The notes under the pieces are model-generated. The model did not search any database. It was not told the DNA's origin and saw only the letters and a program-made list of their open reading frames with translations. Positions 35,601 through 49,864 of a DNA stretch of 64,000 bases are shown piece by piece; the first letter of the stretch is position 1, and every line of letters begins with the position of its first letter. This DNA comes from Climacium dendroides (Eukaryota > Streptophyta > Bryopsida > Hypnales > Climaciaceae). The position numbers were made by a program, and so were the translations under genes. The stretch covers positions 18,480,047 through 18,544,046 of the forward strand of contig OX467087.1 in NCBI GenBank assembly GCA_950106755.1. Direction: 5' to 3'.

Positions 35601-37037
35601 TTTGAAAATATCATCACTTGCCTATTTGATGCCAAATAGTTCTTTTGGAGATTATTGAAGAATCTAGACTATGCTTATAGAGTAGCCACACCTTAATCTT
35701 TATACCAACTTCAATTATATCCTTCAAACATACACCTCTAAGTCGTTTCTTTCAAATTTTTCCAATCTCAAATGTAAATGCACTAATCAATTGTATTATT
35801 AGTTCTGAATTAAATTTAAGCATCCCACAAAGTCAATTGAAAAGTTGATTGTAGGTATCAACTCATGTTTGTTGCATGTACATTTGCACACATTTATACA
35901 ATGAATTTTTTAATTTTTTTGACAAAACTCAATCAATTTTATCTTCTTATGTTGCGAAAATTTTCTAATCTATTATATCAATATTCATGGCCCCAAACCT
36001 TCAAAGGTTGGAATCAAATCCTTTTATGTTACTATGAATTTCAAGTCTTCCATCTTTAAAAAAACTCTACATAAAAATTACCAAACAACTTGGGGTTGGT
36101 TTTCTCTCAAGGATGCTTCACCAAAAATACTAACCAATATGAAAATTTTCACCCATACTAAATGAATAAGAATAGTGTAACAATAAGGCTCTATCCTTTG
36201 TAAACAACAATATTAATGTATTGATTAGTTGGACTCGACATCTCCACTCCAACCAAACCCTAACTACATTATGTAGTGTGAATGTGGTTAGATAGGATTT
36301 AGAAACTAGATATCAAAAACCAAAGTTGAACAAGGTAGACAAGCCCGTTACCAACTTGATTTGCAATCTGAATATCTTGGGGCCAACTCCAAGAGGGGTT
36401 CAGAATTTTCTTTTCTTTTAGAGTTGCGCGCTTATTTCACAAATCAAATCCAAGTGGAATTATAATTTTATGATTAAAATGACAACTTTTGTGAATTTTT
36501 AAAGTAGTTTGCCTTGAAATTACAAAACCGCCCATGAAATGGAGTCATAAACATCCCATAAACAACCCATAACCCACTTTCCACGTATCTATTCACACTT
36601 AAGTACTCATCAATTAAGAATTGACACGTTATCCCTTGTAGGCATTCATGCACTAACTTTGTTTGAATGAATTTGAATGAGTTTTGCAATGGAATTGGAA
36701 TCAAAAGTAGGATGATTGATAGAAACAAGCAGTTGGGTTGGTCTACCTTAGTTTCCATTCAAAGGACAAAGACAATAACCATTTCAATGTAACATTTCTA
36801 CCGGTGACTTTTTTTTAGAACAGTAGAGGCTTGCATGCCCTCACACTAGTGGCGCATTTATGGAGGGATTAGTTCAAATAGGCTTAAATCGTCTAACAGC
36901 AACGACAAATCCTCCAAAAATAAACACTAATTTCTACCCAAAAATCATCATTTGGACCATCCATCTCGTAGGAAAAATTAAAAGGAGGAAACAAGAAAAA
37001 AGGCGCTTTTGGGTGCTTCTAATAACTTTAGTCTTAA
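32685..37037. other. AT-rich intergenic desert
   Basis: Apart from one small inverted-repeat unit (33841-33982), no gene, RNA or matched repeat is seen. GC rises from about 36950 toward the SQD1 promoter. A 133-codon frame at 36860-37261 runs into a MITE and is treated as chance. Confidence 0.45.
33841..33982. repeat. Small inverted-repeat unit with a B-box-like word
   Basis: The left end GATTGGTTGGTTAAATTTTT and the complement of the right end GATTGGTTAGTTGAACAATT are related. Inside lies TGTTCGAGTCCC, close to the RNA polymerase III B-box consensus GGTTCGANTCC. No complete tRNA cloverleaf can be drawn, so this may be a decayed tRNA-derived SINE or a MITE. Confidence 0.3.
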
Positions 37038-37292
37038 GAGCATCCCCACCAGCTCTTCTGTTTCTCTATCTGTTTACTGAGCTTGGGACATCAAATAGGG
37101 ATGAGACCTCACGAGTTCTCCAGTTCTCCAGGCCTTTGGATACTGGAGAAGAGCTTTACAAAAATCTGTATATTTTAGAGATACAGGTTTTGGATAAAGG
37201 TTGGTGCGGTAAAATTTCTGTATCTCTATCTGCAAATGAGGTCCTCTCTCTAAAGCTTTAAGCGGATACGGAACTCACTGGTGGGGATGCTC
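37038..37292. mobile_element. Tourist-like MITE in the SQD1 promoter
   Basis: A 255 bp element with ends GAGCATCCCCACCAG and its exact complement CTGGTGGGGATGCTC, flanked on both sides by TAA. That combination (GAGCATC... ends plus a TAA/TTA target duplication) is typical of plant Tourist elements mobilised by PIF/Harbinger transposases. It ends 254 bp before the SQD1 start codon and is probably close to the transcription start. Confidence 0.85.
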
Positions 37293-37516
37293 TAACGCCC
37301 AGATGGAGGACTCGCGGGCCTTGGTTCTCGTCACTCTTCCACCTGCCAATTCCCCCTTCCCCAGAATATAATATTCTCACCAGCATATGCTCGCTTAGGA
37401 ATTGAACTGCTGCCAAATCCTCACGAAGCATCGCCATCGCCATTCTCGTTGACACCGAATTTTGCAGCTTCGGATTTGCAGCTTTGATTTTGCAGGTGGG
37501 TTCCGATTTTCCTTAG

Positions 37517-39001
<1,485 letters not shown>

Positions 39002-41439
39002 AGATGTTTATATTTCAGGTGAATGCTCCTGTTCCTCGAGATTAGCTAAGCACGGCATTAGGTATCCTCGGTGTCGAGGATTAGTTAGTTTTTAAGGTAT
39101 TATTTGGGGTTCAGTGTTGCGTTTATCAGATTGTCATGTATTGTAGATCGGGTGGAATTGTTGCCTCATCATGTGGATACCATAGTAAGGAGGCCTGTTA
39201 ATGTTATCGATTCGGTATTTGAATCTGCCCTCATATGAATTTTCCTCTTTTTCAAAGTGGTGAGATTGCATATGTGAACTTCCGCTTTTACTCCCCTGTT
39301 TCTGAAATGCTTGACATATGGAGCTGAGTTCAAGGACCGCTCTTGGGTGGCATGCTTCACGGAGGCTTCAATGCTGGTAAGACAGGTTTTGCGAAGTTGG
39401 TTTGGGTTGTGCTTGCAGGTACTCCTTTTTCTGCTTGGAACTTTTGTCACTGTCTTGATAGCCATGTATGTATTCTAGAGTCACTTGCTTGCATAATATT
39501 CTTCACCAAGCCAGGAAGCCTCCCACTTTAACTGTGAGAAAAAACTAGGTATCTAGGAGAATATGTCACACATTCTTGACTCAGAGTAAAGATGATTCTT
39601 CCTTTGAGCCTATATTCTTGGGTGCTTCAAGAGTGTTCTATGGACCCATGCTTCGTTGGTTTAGAATGTTTCGTGGGTGGTGGTTGAAAAAGGAAGTTGA
39701 TTTGGAGCTCGTGCCACTTCAAATTTTAATATCTTTCACTCTGTATGCTCTCTATATATTTAAATGGCTTCTTATCATTTTCCTAAATGCCATCGCATTT
39801 CTTCATTTAGTTTGCAAATGTGTGTCAAGATTTGAAATTATTTTGAAAGAGCATGAAGATTTCACTTTCAGTACATGGCTTTGTGTGGAACATGTTACTG
39901 TAAACCAAATCAAAATTCTTTGTCATTCTATATTTGGAATTTGGAATGTTGATTTTCAATTGCAAATTGCTATGAAATATTCATTTTCAGGAATTTTTTT
40001 TCACCTAGATGTTTCAAGCAGTGTAGAAACGAAACTTGATGTGCTGCATTACATCAATTTTGTTGGATTGCAAGAAGGGTCATTTTGAGAGTTGGTTTGC
40101 GCGAGGCTTTTGGTGGAGCGACGAAAAACATGCTTGAGTTTGCACGATATTTGAATGTCCTCTCCAGATCATACTGCCGGTAGAATGCGAGAGCTTTCCG
40201 TGATGGAATTTTCTATTTACAAGTTTTTTTCATTTTCTGCAGGGAAGTGATTTTGAAAGCCATCCTTGAACTGGTGACCGTGGAAATCATCTCTTTGCAT
40301 TCCGTGAGAATCATTGGCTTAAAAAAATGCAAAAGTTGCATAGCTACATAGTTGAGGATGAATAGTTGCATTTCTTTTCTACACAAAAGGATTCTTTGTC
40401 ATTCATTGCACACAAAATGTCCATAATGTCGTTTATAGGTTAAGGGCGTGGGCAATTAGTAACACAAATAATGATAATTTGGGGTTTTCTCTTCCAAAGA
40501 TTGATTGTAAAATGAAATTGAAACTTGTGTGGAGATGAGGTAGAAGTATTTATTTGTATTAAATTTCTTTGGTCCTACTATCTCACTACTATCTCAATGG
40601 TCAAACAATTAGAAAAATTTGATTAAAAAACTTATATATATATATATAAATATGCAATCTTAAAAGTTGAGAATATAGGGTATCTTATATATGACATAGT
40701 CTCACATTGAATGAACACCTTTGAAGTATTCAAATGTCTCAATTTCCATTGTTTTTTTTGAAAACCTATTCATCACTCATTTGCTTTTGAAAGTTGGTGA
40801 TTTTGAGTCATGTAAGTGTTCATTCAAATCCATTTTTCAAGAGAAAGGTATTGCATTTAGGTGTTTTTTGTTTAGTTTAGCTCCATTTGAGACTACTAGA
40901 TTATAGACCAATACGTTGACACTCATGACAATGAAGAAACAATAAAGTGTTTTTATAATAACACTGTAAGAAATTCATTAGGGAGAAAGAAGGGGCCACT
41001 TTGTAATACAAAAGTTTGAATGGGGAAGAACCTTCTCAACTCACTAATTGGGCCAAAAAATGTATGATGGACTAAAAAATTTGTCATGATTATCCAATCC
41101 ATCTCTCATAAATCACACACCTTCTACAAGTATCTACATGCCAAGTAGCCACCACCAACCTTTAGTGTTCCTACGTAGTGATTGTAATGATGATGTGGTT
41201 ACCTTCATACTCACTTCAATTAATATTAAAATTAATAAGAAAATTCAAAGCCTTGTGATGGGTTCAATTTCTCCCTAATGTCATGTTTTTGGTTATGTTT
41301 TCATGGACATTGCAAAAACATTGGCATGTTACTATAAATCCAAGTTGATGTTATCATTGATGTTAACATTTTACTTGACATGATTGAAGACATACTAATG
41401 TTTTTTGGGACATCCCAAAAAATATAGGCTATCCCATTT
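39002..41439. other. SQD1 3' flank and AT-rich spacer
   Basis: The first ~300 bp probably includes the 3' untranslated region. A 171-codon plus-strand frame at 39576-40088 (TTG start; first ATG near 39648) has no recognised motif and no splice context. A TTAACCC-family fragment lies at 40350-40445. The rest is featureless AT-rich DNA. Confidence 0.4.
40350..40445 (+). mobile_element. TTAACCC-family MITE fragment
   Basis: The words gttgaggatgaatagttgca and gtcattcattgcac match the interior of 13225-13435, and ggttaaggg ends the fragment. The left terminus is not recognisable, so this looks truncated or heavily diverged. Confidence 0.4.
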
Positions 41440-42452
41440 TGACTATGGATAAATTAGTAAAAATTACTACGATCTATGATAAAATATTAATTGTATGTAA
41501 AAATTTAGGGGAAGGCCTATGACATGGCATGCTTTGCAAAAAAGGGGAAATGGATGGATGTGCACCATGGATGAAAAGAGATGGTCTTTATACAAGTGGA
41601 GGGGGATAGGAAGTGAAATAATCCATATGGGATATGTAAAAGAAAAATTGTGTTCAATCTGAAATTTGTGAAACAACATGATCACAATGTCTAAAACAAC
41701 ATTGAAATGTCTAAAACAACATTGAAATGTCTAAAAGAACATCTAGATGTTTGAAATAACATTGAAATGGACAAAGGTCAAGTTCCCATATTCTAGTTAT
41801 TCCATATTTTTTTATCTCACCATGGACGGAGCATGGATATAAATATGACCTCTCACCCTTCATTCTCACTAACTTTCACTAAAGGGAGTCTTTCATTTTG
41901 CCATAAAAAAATTCTCTTGATGGTAAATGGTAAATTTTCTTTAATTCTTGTTGAATTCAACAATTTTGCTTATTCATTTTATTTTATTTTAAATTTATTT
42001 TAAATAATTTTATTTTGTTGATCTTGTCTTATCGGTAGAATATGCACCAATTGATGTCTCAAAAATCGTTTAAGTTGATGATTCCAAAATCCTAAACCCA
42101 AACCAATTGCTACATCAAAAATTAGTGGGGTCCAAGTTACAACCTACATTACTCATTAGATGGATGAAAAGTATTCCATATGACACTACCCACCTATGTT
42201 GTGCTTATGTGGCGGTGACTTGTTCAACATGTGGCACATTTTGGAGAGCTTCAAAGACTACATTTTCTACAACATTAGACAAAAAACAAACTAAAATCTT
42301 GCATATTTCTTGTGATTTTTGCACATTTTTTGCCTATCAATTGTAATGGATTTTTGGAGACATTGTAGTTGACATCTAGCCTGTCACACTAAATGTACTC
42401 TTACATTTTTTCAAACATCTAAAGGAACCTTGTTTTTTTTATAGTGTCAATT
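41440..42452 (+). repeat. Repeat B, copy 2 (uninterrupted)
   Basis: Matches 16552-18268 from gactatggataaattag to tatagtgtcaat. It lacks the ACTAG-ended insertion and so shows the pre-insertion arrangement (ggagac followed directly by attgtagttgac). It has a small local triplication of acattgaaatgtctaaaa near 41700. Confidence 0.65.
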
Positions 42453-43320
42453 TGGCTATGTTTTCTTATAATTGTGATATTCATCATATATGTTTTGACT
42501 TTTGATGTAGATTTAGTAATTTTTTCAAGTGTATATTCATACTTTTTGTCACATAATTTTCATAGACATTATTTACATCTTTTGGTGTATATTTAGTTTG
42601 TTACCAAATTCTAAAATGATTTTTCTTTGTATATACAAGTCTTTAATGGATATGATACATAGGTCTTATTTTGGGCTTGGCGTTTGGACAAGTACATGAT
42701 AGTTTACATCAAGTTCTTGAGATTGAGATGTCAAGTAATAGATTGCGGAGGATCTCTTATACATTGATATTAATTCTACATGGACACAATGGCAATGTTG
42801 TTGCAATTGTATATTCATTCCACTGAAGGCTACTTATCTGAATTCTTTCTTTAATATTCAAATGTTAAAAGCACATTTTATAAAAATTCTTGACAATCAA
42901 AGATCTTGCTAAAGACTGCAAGGAATACTACACAATTTACATTCAAATTCCAACAAGAAAATATATTTAATCATTTTTTTTACTTCAAATTTTGAATATT
43001 TTTAATAATTTCTTTAAATTTTAATCTCTGTTTCCATACAACAATCATCAATAGTTATGCGTAGCAATTTAATGCCCTAGTTTTACAGGTGGTACTATTT
43101 TTTTCCCTCACAATTAGTACAAATTATTGTACATTGATTTGTTCTATAATTAGTGCATGCAATTTTATTTTGAAAAACTTTACTATTTTATAAATCAATT
43201 AAATTGGGGTGGGGTGAAATATTATTGTATTGTACCAATTCCCTGGAAAATATAAAACTCCGCTGTGGTGACACTAATTTTCTAGGTGATGCTAATTCCC
43301 CTCTCACTATTAGTGTAGCT
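42453..43320. other. AT-rich spacer upstream of EF-Ts
   Basis: No gene or matched repeat recognised. A TATA-like word (ttttataaatc, ~43186) lies about 400 bp before the EF-Ts start codon, but its use is not supported by anything else. Confidence 0.35.
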
Positions 43321-43407
43321 GGTGCGACGACGACATGAGAACGGCGACGGCGGAAAGTTGCAGCGTCGTCGTCACTGTCGAGCTTCACAGCATCTGCTTG
43401 CTTCCAC

Positions 43408-43480
43408 ATTTCGATTCCCCTGCATCTCGTTTCCTCTAGTACATTTCGATGTCCATTTCGATTTCGGTTTAGATTTCGAT
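43408..43480 (+). promoter_or_regulatory. Four ATTTCGAT octamers in the EF-Ts leader
   Basis: Exact ATTTCGAT occurs at 43408, 43443, 43455 and 43473, within a GC-rich leader that is probably the promoter or 5' untranslated region of EF-Ts. The repetition could be a simple-sequence expansion or a binding-site cluster; no function is shown. Confidence 0.35.
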
Positions 43481-43580
43481 TTTGGTTACGATTCCTCAAG
43501 TACTTCTCCGAGCGATCGAGAGGGATCGATCCCAGTGCAAATTCTTCTTGGGTTGATCGGTGACGCACCTCCCCCTTTAA

Positions 43581-46500
43581 ATGGCAACCTCCTTCCTCCG
43601 CCGGGCATCGCCCCTCTTCTCCTCCCTCCACCATCCCGCCTCCCGTGCCCTCAGTTCCGATTCCGCGGTGCAGATCAAGGCATTGCGCGAGCGAACAGGA
43701 GCGCCCATCAAGGACGTGAAGGCCGCACTCCTGGAATGTGGATGGGACGCTGGTTGGTTCGCCTCCCTCACTACCCATTCATTCTTTTCCTTTCCGATTC
43801 TTGGTACTAAACTCAAAACCGCGGTTGATTGTTGTGCAGAGGCTGCAATACTGGAGCTGCGGAAGAAGGGTTTAACAGCTGCAAGTCGGAAAACGAGTCG
43901 AACTGCCACGGATGGATTACTCGCGGTGGCGAATAATGCCGACGGAGTGACTGCGGTGGTGGAGATCAATTCGGAGACCGACTTCGTTGCTCGCAATGAA
44001 ATGTTTCGACACTTGGTGTGGATTTTCTAGCCTTCGTTTCTTGCGTCCGGGTGTGTGTATCGTAGTAGTTCTACCTTTGGTTCGTGATTTTGCAGTGCCT
44101 GCTATATTGATTGAAACCTTAAACCCTAAACCCTAAACGCTTTCGTTTCGATCCCTTTGTCGATGGTTGGAGCGCTTACGAAGTGATTGTTTTTTTCACT
44201 AGGCTACGCGAGTTGCAAGAGCAGCACTTGGTATCCAAGCTCAAAATTCGTCGGCGGGGAGAGCAGCCACAATAGATCTACCTGCTTTGGAGGTGAGCAC
44301 CTTTTTCGAAGTGGTGCTTTTGTTTGGTCCTGAAGTTTTAGAACGATGGGATCAATGTGTTTGGAAAATTTAGGGTTTAGGGTTTCAGGGTTTAAGGTTT
44401 ATCTGACATCATTCGAAACGGTAGCCAACAAGCTTCAATTGGTAGGTGCAATCTAAACAGAACTTGAAAATCAGAACATGGATACAAGATAATGGCTCGT
44501 TAGAAGTGCATTGTTCGCAGCTTTCCAACAAGATATCACTGATAAATCTGGTTTGACCCAGAATTGAGCAAGAAATCTCAAATAAACAAATTGATTGTTG
44601 AATCTCTGTGTAGTCTGTCATATGTGTCTGGCACCATCAATTGGTTCCTGTGATCTCAATACTTTGAGTTAGGTTTATTAAGGCTCATTTGAAAGTTCAA
44701 TTTTTCAGTAGGTTTCCAAAAAGATTTCACTTAATACATTTGACTGCGGATTGAGCGCGAAAGTTCAGTTGAAAATTTGAGTGCAACCATTGATTCCGTC
44801 TTCTCTGGTTGTGCGGGCCTTTTAAACCTACTGTTCCAGTTTAAGTTTTATATCGCATGTTGTATTGTGGCAGGGAGTAAGGATCAAGCTGGACCATGAG
44901 AAACTGAGTGGCGAGGCCACTGTGCAAGAAGCTGTAACCGAGGTAGCGGCTATCATGGGCGAGAATGTGCGACTTCGGAGGGGTTTTGTAGTATCGTCTC
45001 CCACTGGCATTGTGTCCTCTTATCTACACGCATCTGCACATCCAGGTTTGTCAACATCATTCCTAGCTGAGGAGGATAACTTCGCTGCGCATTTTTGTAA
45101 TCATTGCCCTTCAATCATCAGGATTTCAGGTTTTAGGGTTGGTTTTCATTCTGGGTTTCCAGAAGATGCATCTCTTTGGCACTTAAACCGGGTAAATAAG
45201 GATCTAACCTATGTGCACACTGTGTATTTTGAATTTTTTGGGGTTTGCCAAGAGCAAAAGGAACCCAATGCAAGTTGTTCTGTAATTTTTGGAGTTGTTT
45301 TGAATTAGTTACTAATTTTCAAATTCACTATGTTGCCTTTTCAAAACTGTGCTCTGGACTATACTTATTATAGCCTTCCTAATTCCTTAAAAGTTTTGCA
45401 TGAGAAGGTTCAAAACCTAGACACTTTTCACGAATGGGATGTTATCATGTGGCAGTTTTTTTTGGTCTAAAGTTCGAATGGCATTGAGTGAAATTACAAA
45501 TGCGTGGTCAAATATCGGGGAGGAATTGGGGAATCTACCTTAATGCTCTGTGACTTTTATATCTACCTGGGATTGTGAGGGATGCCACTGCAAACCCTTG
45601 GACCAAAGCAGAGCCTAGCCCAGCTTAGAAGTATGCATGTTGATCCTACTTATCCATATGGTTTGCTTAAGGAGGTTCGCTTAGGGATGTGATGTGGTAT
45701 GGACATTTAGAGAATTTTGCGATGAAATTTTTGTTTTCTCCAATTAGAGTCACTGGCATCTGAATTTGATATTTGCCCTTCCCTCATATCTTTGCAGGAC
45801 TTGCAAGAGTTATCGGCCTGGTCACCCTTGAGTCGAAAGATGGGAGTTTGAAAGATCAGGAGGCTGAGGCTCAACTTGGATCAGCCTTGGCCATGCATGT
45901 TGTGGCAGCCAAGCCGCTCTTTTTGTCTAAAGAGCTCGTACCTGACACTTTTCTTCATCGTGAGACAGACATTTTCCGATCTCAGGTATCTGTTTGTCCT
46001 CGGCCATCTTAGAGTCTCCTTGAAGGTGCCCGTAATTATCACAACACCAAACATTCAATCCGCATGATATTGCTGAATCCCTTTCAGTCATTGCGTGTAG
46101 GTCACCCAGAGCAGATAGAGTAATGATCCACGTTTTTTTTCATTGACCGAGTTATTGGGATAGCTTACGCTTGCTCTTGAAATTTTGCACGCGACAGAAC
46201 CAAAACTGCAAGTTACTGGATGGTTGTGCAGGCACTATCATCAGGCAAACCACCCAACGTGGTAGAGAAGATGGTGCAAGGCCGACTTCGTAAATATTTT
46301 GAAGAGACCGTTTTACTTGATCAGAAGTTTGTGATAAATGACTCTATAAATGTTCAGGTAAGTTTAAATTCTTTCGTTTCACCTTTGCCATTCTACTTCT
46401 GATATTAAGCCTGCATTGCACTGAACAAACCTGATAATTTGAACGACAGGATTCGTGTCCGCAGTATTAACGTCTTCAGGGCACGTATAAGCTTTTGTTT

Positions 46501-47654
46501 TAACAAGCACTTTCAGATCACAGCAAGTTTGCATCCCCAGTTTAATGTGTTTTCAGAGCAGTTTTAGTTTAGTTTGTTCATGAGGTAGTAGCTTATGACC
46601 ACCTGAAAAGTGGAAGTGACTATATCGAAAGCAGGGCTGGCTGCAACAGAAAATGATCGATCAAATTGTCTGGATCTTGCTGTCCGTCATAGAACTGTTT
46701 TAAGAGTGTAGCATTTATTGATTATACGACTCGTAGGAAGAATATGCACTGTGAGTTCTGATTGTGGTAACTTTGGAACTCAGGCTGTTCTTAATGACCA
46801 CGAAAAGAAAACTGGAAGGCGTGTTGGCATCAGTGATTTCTTGAGGATGGAAGTGGGTGAGGGAATGCAGCAGAGGTGAGTATGTCTCTGCAGTTCTGGT
46901 TCTGTCGTTCTGACCCACCATTAATAGGCTTCAATTAACTGAAAGGAGCGACCCCATATCCAAATGGACTTCCTTTGTAACATGAAGTTCATTTTGTAAT
47001 AACCATTGGCGTACTTAGGCGAGGTGGTCATTTCTAATTGTATGTGAGCTTCAAAAGTCTCCTGTTATCGACACTATCAATTCTGAATCAAATCTTCAAT
47101 CAGTTATAGCATGCACGGTTCTGAAAATTAGAATTGGGGTTTAGTCTCATTAGATTTGACTTGGAAAAACTTCGATTTAATACCCTAGTCAAACGTTTGT
47201 CGGCAAATTTCGTTCGGAATTGCCCCAAAACGTAATGTAACAGTAGCAGCGCTTCAAATCCTCACTACAAATAAACGTTTAGAATTAGAGGGTGAGCTTA
47301 GGTTCTTTGGAAAGCTATAGACGATTTTCTACAAGACTGAATCGTTATTTGCTTAGTTTGACAAGTATTGAAGAAAATATTGACGGTAGAAATTGTGCCT
47401 ATTTCCCATTTTTGCCCATTTCTGAGGTTGAAGTTGGACATGTGCGGTCTTGCAGCCATGTTGGGAGGGGCAATTTGTCATAATGCGTCCACTTGAACTG
47501 TTGCACGCTATGTAGTCTGAACAGTTTGGGAATGCTCTGTTAATACTGCTCCAACTTGTTAGGGTTGTGATTTATACTCCACAAGCCTGTTTCTTGGGAA
47601 GAGACTACCAACATTTAACCTGATGATTGCTGTGGTTTTTGCAGGGAAGAATGA
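43581..47654 (+). CDS. TSFM (EF-Ts): Elongation factor Ts, mitochondrial
   Basis: Guanine-nucleotide exchange factor that recycles EF-Tu during organellar translation. It has 341 residues in eight exons joined in frame: 43581-43752, 43840-44015, 44203-44292, 44874-45045, 45798-45985, 46232-46357, 46784-46875, 47645-47654. The N-terminus ([20 protein letters not shown]) has Arg and Ser but no acids, as in a mitochondrial presequence. The EF-Ts N-domain follows ([20 protein letters not shown], then [11 protein letters not shown]), and the signature SETDFVARN is intact. Later family blocks are present ([43 protein letters not shown] and [16 protein letters not shown]). The last exon adds three codons before TGA. 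Intron 1 is 87 bp and open in frame. Mitochondrial rather than plastid targeting is inferred from the short form and presequence; the plastid form is normally a larger polyprotein. Confidence 0.94.
44114..44138 (-). repeat. Telomere-type repeat in EF-Ts intron 2
   Basis: AAACCTTAAACCCTAAACCC followed by TAAAC, i.e. plant telomere units (CCCTAAA). It is the inverted partner of 44375-44400. Confidence 0.85.
44375..44400 (+). repeat. Telomere-type repeat in EF-Ts intron 3
   Basis: GTTTAGGGTTTCAGGGTTTA followed by AGGTTT. It is complementary to 44114-44138 apart from one inserted base, with the 90 bp exon 3 between the two. Confidence 0.85.
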
Positions 47655-49864
47655 CATAATTACCAAGATCGATACCAATTTGCTCACTGGGCTTAGGCTT
47701 ACCAACTGAAATTTTTATAGCGATCAATTTTGATAGATTAGTGTTTACTGGTGTTACTTCTGGGAAGTAGCGAAGTTTCAGTGGTCTCGGACCAAACGAT
47801 TTAGAAGAGTTGAATTAGGTTGAGTTCTTTACCAAAGCCACGTCACAGAGCATTAAGGTGGTTGCATATTTGCAGCACGGCTTCTTTTTCTACTTTGATT
47901 CTTTGCGATAATAGAATTTTTATGCTTTCTACAATGGGCTCAGTGAAATTCATGTCATGCACTCAAACTAATCTTGATTGATCTTGGATAGAGTTTGAAC
48001 ATTTAATCGTGAGCTACGAATTCATGGTTTGTAAAACTTGGGCAACTTGTTATTGATTAGGTCTCCTCTATTTACAAATTAAAAAAGACCTCTTGATTGG
48101 TGAATTAAATTACATAAAACTCCCAATAACACAATCTCCAAACTATGCTAGATGTTTATATTAATTATTACAATTTGATTCTTTTTAGAAGCTTAAAAAA
48201 TGGAAGAATTGTTGTATAAGATAGCAATAACAACCTCTATTAAAACTAACTATGAATATTTTGATGATAAAGTTTAGAGTGACTTTGGGATTTTTGTATT
48301 GACATTTATAGGGTCCATTTTACAACCAAGGGGGGGCTTTGAAGCCAAAACTAAAATTGATGGAATGAAACCAAGACAAAACTAATAGAATGAAGCTAGG
48401 ATGAAAATGGTATAGTGAAATCAAGACAAAAATGGTGTAATTTTGAAGTTAAATGACTAAAATTAAGTCTTCAAAGCCTTCATCAATCACTCTTTTGGAG
48501 ATTTAATATCTATGTACAAATTGTAGCCAATTAAAGTCTTTGGGGTTGAAAACAAAGATCAAAACCTTCATTTGGATATCATTAGTAGTTTAGAGAGCAA
48601 CAAAACCCTAGTTTTAATTATAATAGTTAGGAATTTAATGATATAAAATGCTATCTTTAAATATATTAATTTTATAATTTTGAGTCAATTAATTATAATA
48701 GTTATGAACTTGATGATATAAAATGATATTTTTAAATATATAATAATTTTAAAATTTTAAGTCAATTGAATTAAACAATCTTTACTATTGAATTTCTTGT
48801 CATATCAAACTACCATTAAATACATTAAATTATTGTACAATTGAGTTTGAACAACTAGTTAAAATAACCACAATCAACTTTTGATTTTATCATAGAATAA
48901 ACATTGATCATAGATGAATCTTTGGATTGAAGAGTATACATTCTTAATGGATGAACAAAGGTTTGCCTTTATTTTCTTGGCAATGATTTAATTTGTGTTG
49001 TAAAGTTTAACACAAGGATTTATTTGGAAATGAAATTTGAAGTATGAAGAATTGCAGACCTATTACTCCTAAATATTTCATTAAATTATTTGATAAGTAA
49101 TTGAAAAAGTATGAAAATTGATTGATTGATAGAATGCAATTCTAATATATTTCAACTCCAATTTTTAACTATCAATCAAAAGTTCCAAATAAAATAAAAT
49201 TTACAATCAACTATATTAAGACAAAAAAATTATTGTAAAAGACTTGAAACAAGCAAAGAATCATTGTATAGTACAAAAAACTCAAGGTTAAGTATGTATC
49301 ATAAATCCTGTAAGTCTTTCAATTAATATATTTGTCTTTCTAACAAATTAAATCAACTACGTCTTGAATGTAACAATTATATTGAAATAGTAGATTTTTA
49401 TTATTTAAAATTTTTTTAATGCCATTAATTTATATTTAAAAACCATATAAATGAATTCAAGACAAATACTGTTTTCTTTTTTTATTCTTGATGGTAAAAA
49501 GCTATAGAAATATTGAAACAATGAATAATATCAAAATATAAAATATAATTTATCAATTTTATAATTTTTGATTTTTTTCCTCAATAAAATCTCTAATATG
49601 CATTTTTTGCATCAACTGTCAAAAAAAAAATTCTTAAATTTTTGGAATCAAATGAATAATTTAGAGCTATAATATTTAGTCTATATTTTTATACATATTT
49701 ATTTACTGTATTTCATTTACAATTGTAGACTTGTAGCAAATGAAATATAGTTTTTTATTTTTATTATGATGATACTTGAATAGATTTTAACAATTTGGAA
49801 ATTTTTAATATAGATCAATAACTTTTGGTAGTTTTAATTTGCTTCCAAAGAAAAAATCAACGAT
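47655..49864. other. EF-Ts 3' flank, AT-rich spacer
   Basis: About 300 bp of transcript-like sequence follows the EF-Ts stop. Then comes AT-rich DNA with a weak dispersed repeat: words around 48290-48590 (gtattgacatttatagggtcc, aaaccttcatttggatatca) recur in similar form at 61220-61720. No gene is recognised. Confidence 0.35.

Noticed and set aside
36860..37261. A 133-codon plus-strand frame
   Set aside because: It runs into the Tourist-like MITE upstream of SQD1, so its second half is transposon sequence.
39576..40088. A 171-codon plus-strand frame after SQD1
   Set aside because: It starts with TTG, has no recognised motif, no splice or promoter context and intermediate composition. It may be chance or decayed sequence; not called as a gene.
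43188..43996. Minus-strand frames of 196 and 139 codons over the EF-Ts leader and first exons
   Set aside because: Antisense to a firmly identified gene and its GC-rich leader; low-complexity Arg/Asn content and no motif.
44114..44400. A true chromosome end
   Set aside because: The telomere-type units are short, interstitial, inverted to each other and inside introns of an intact gene.
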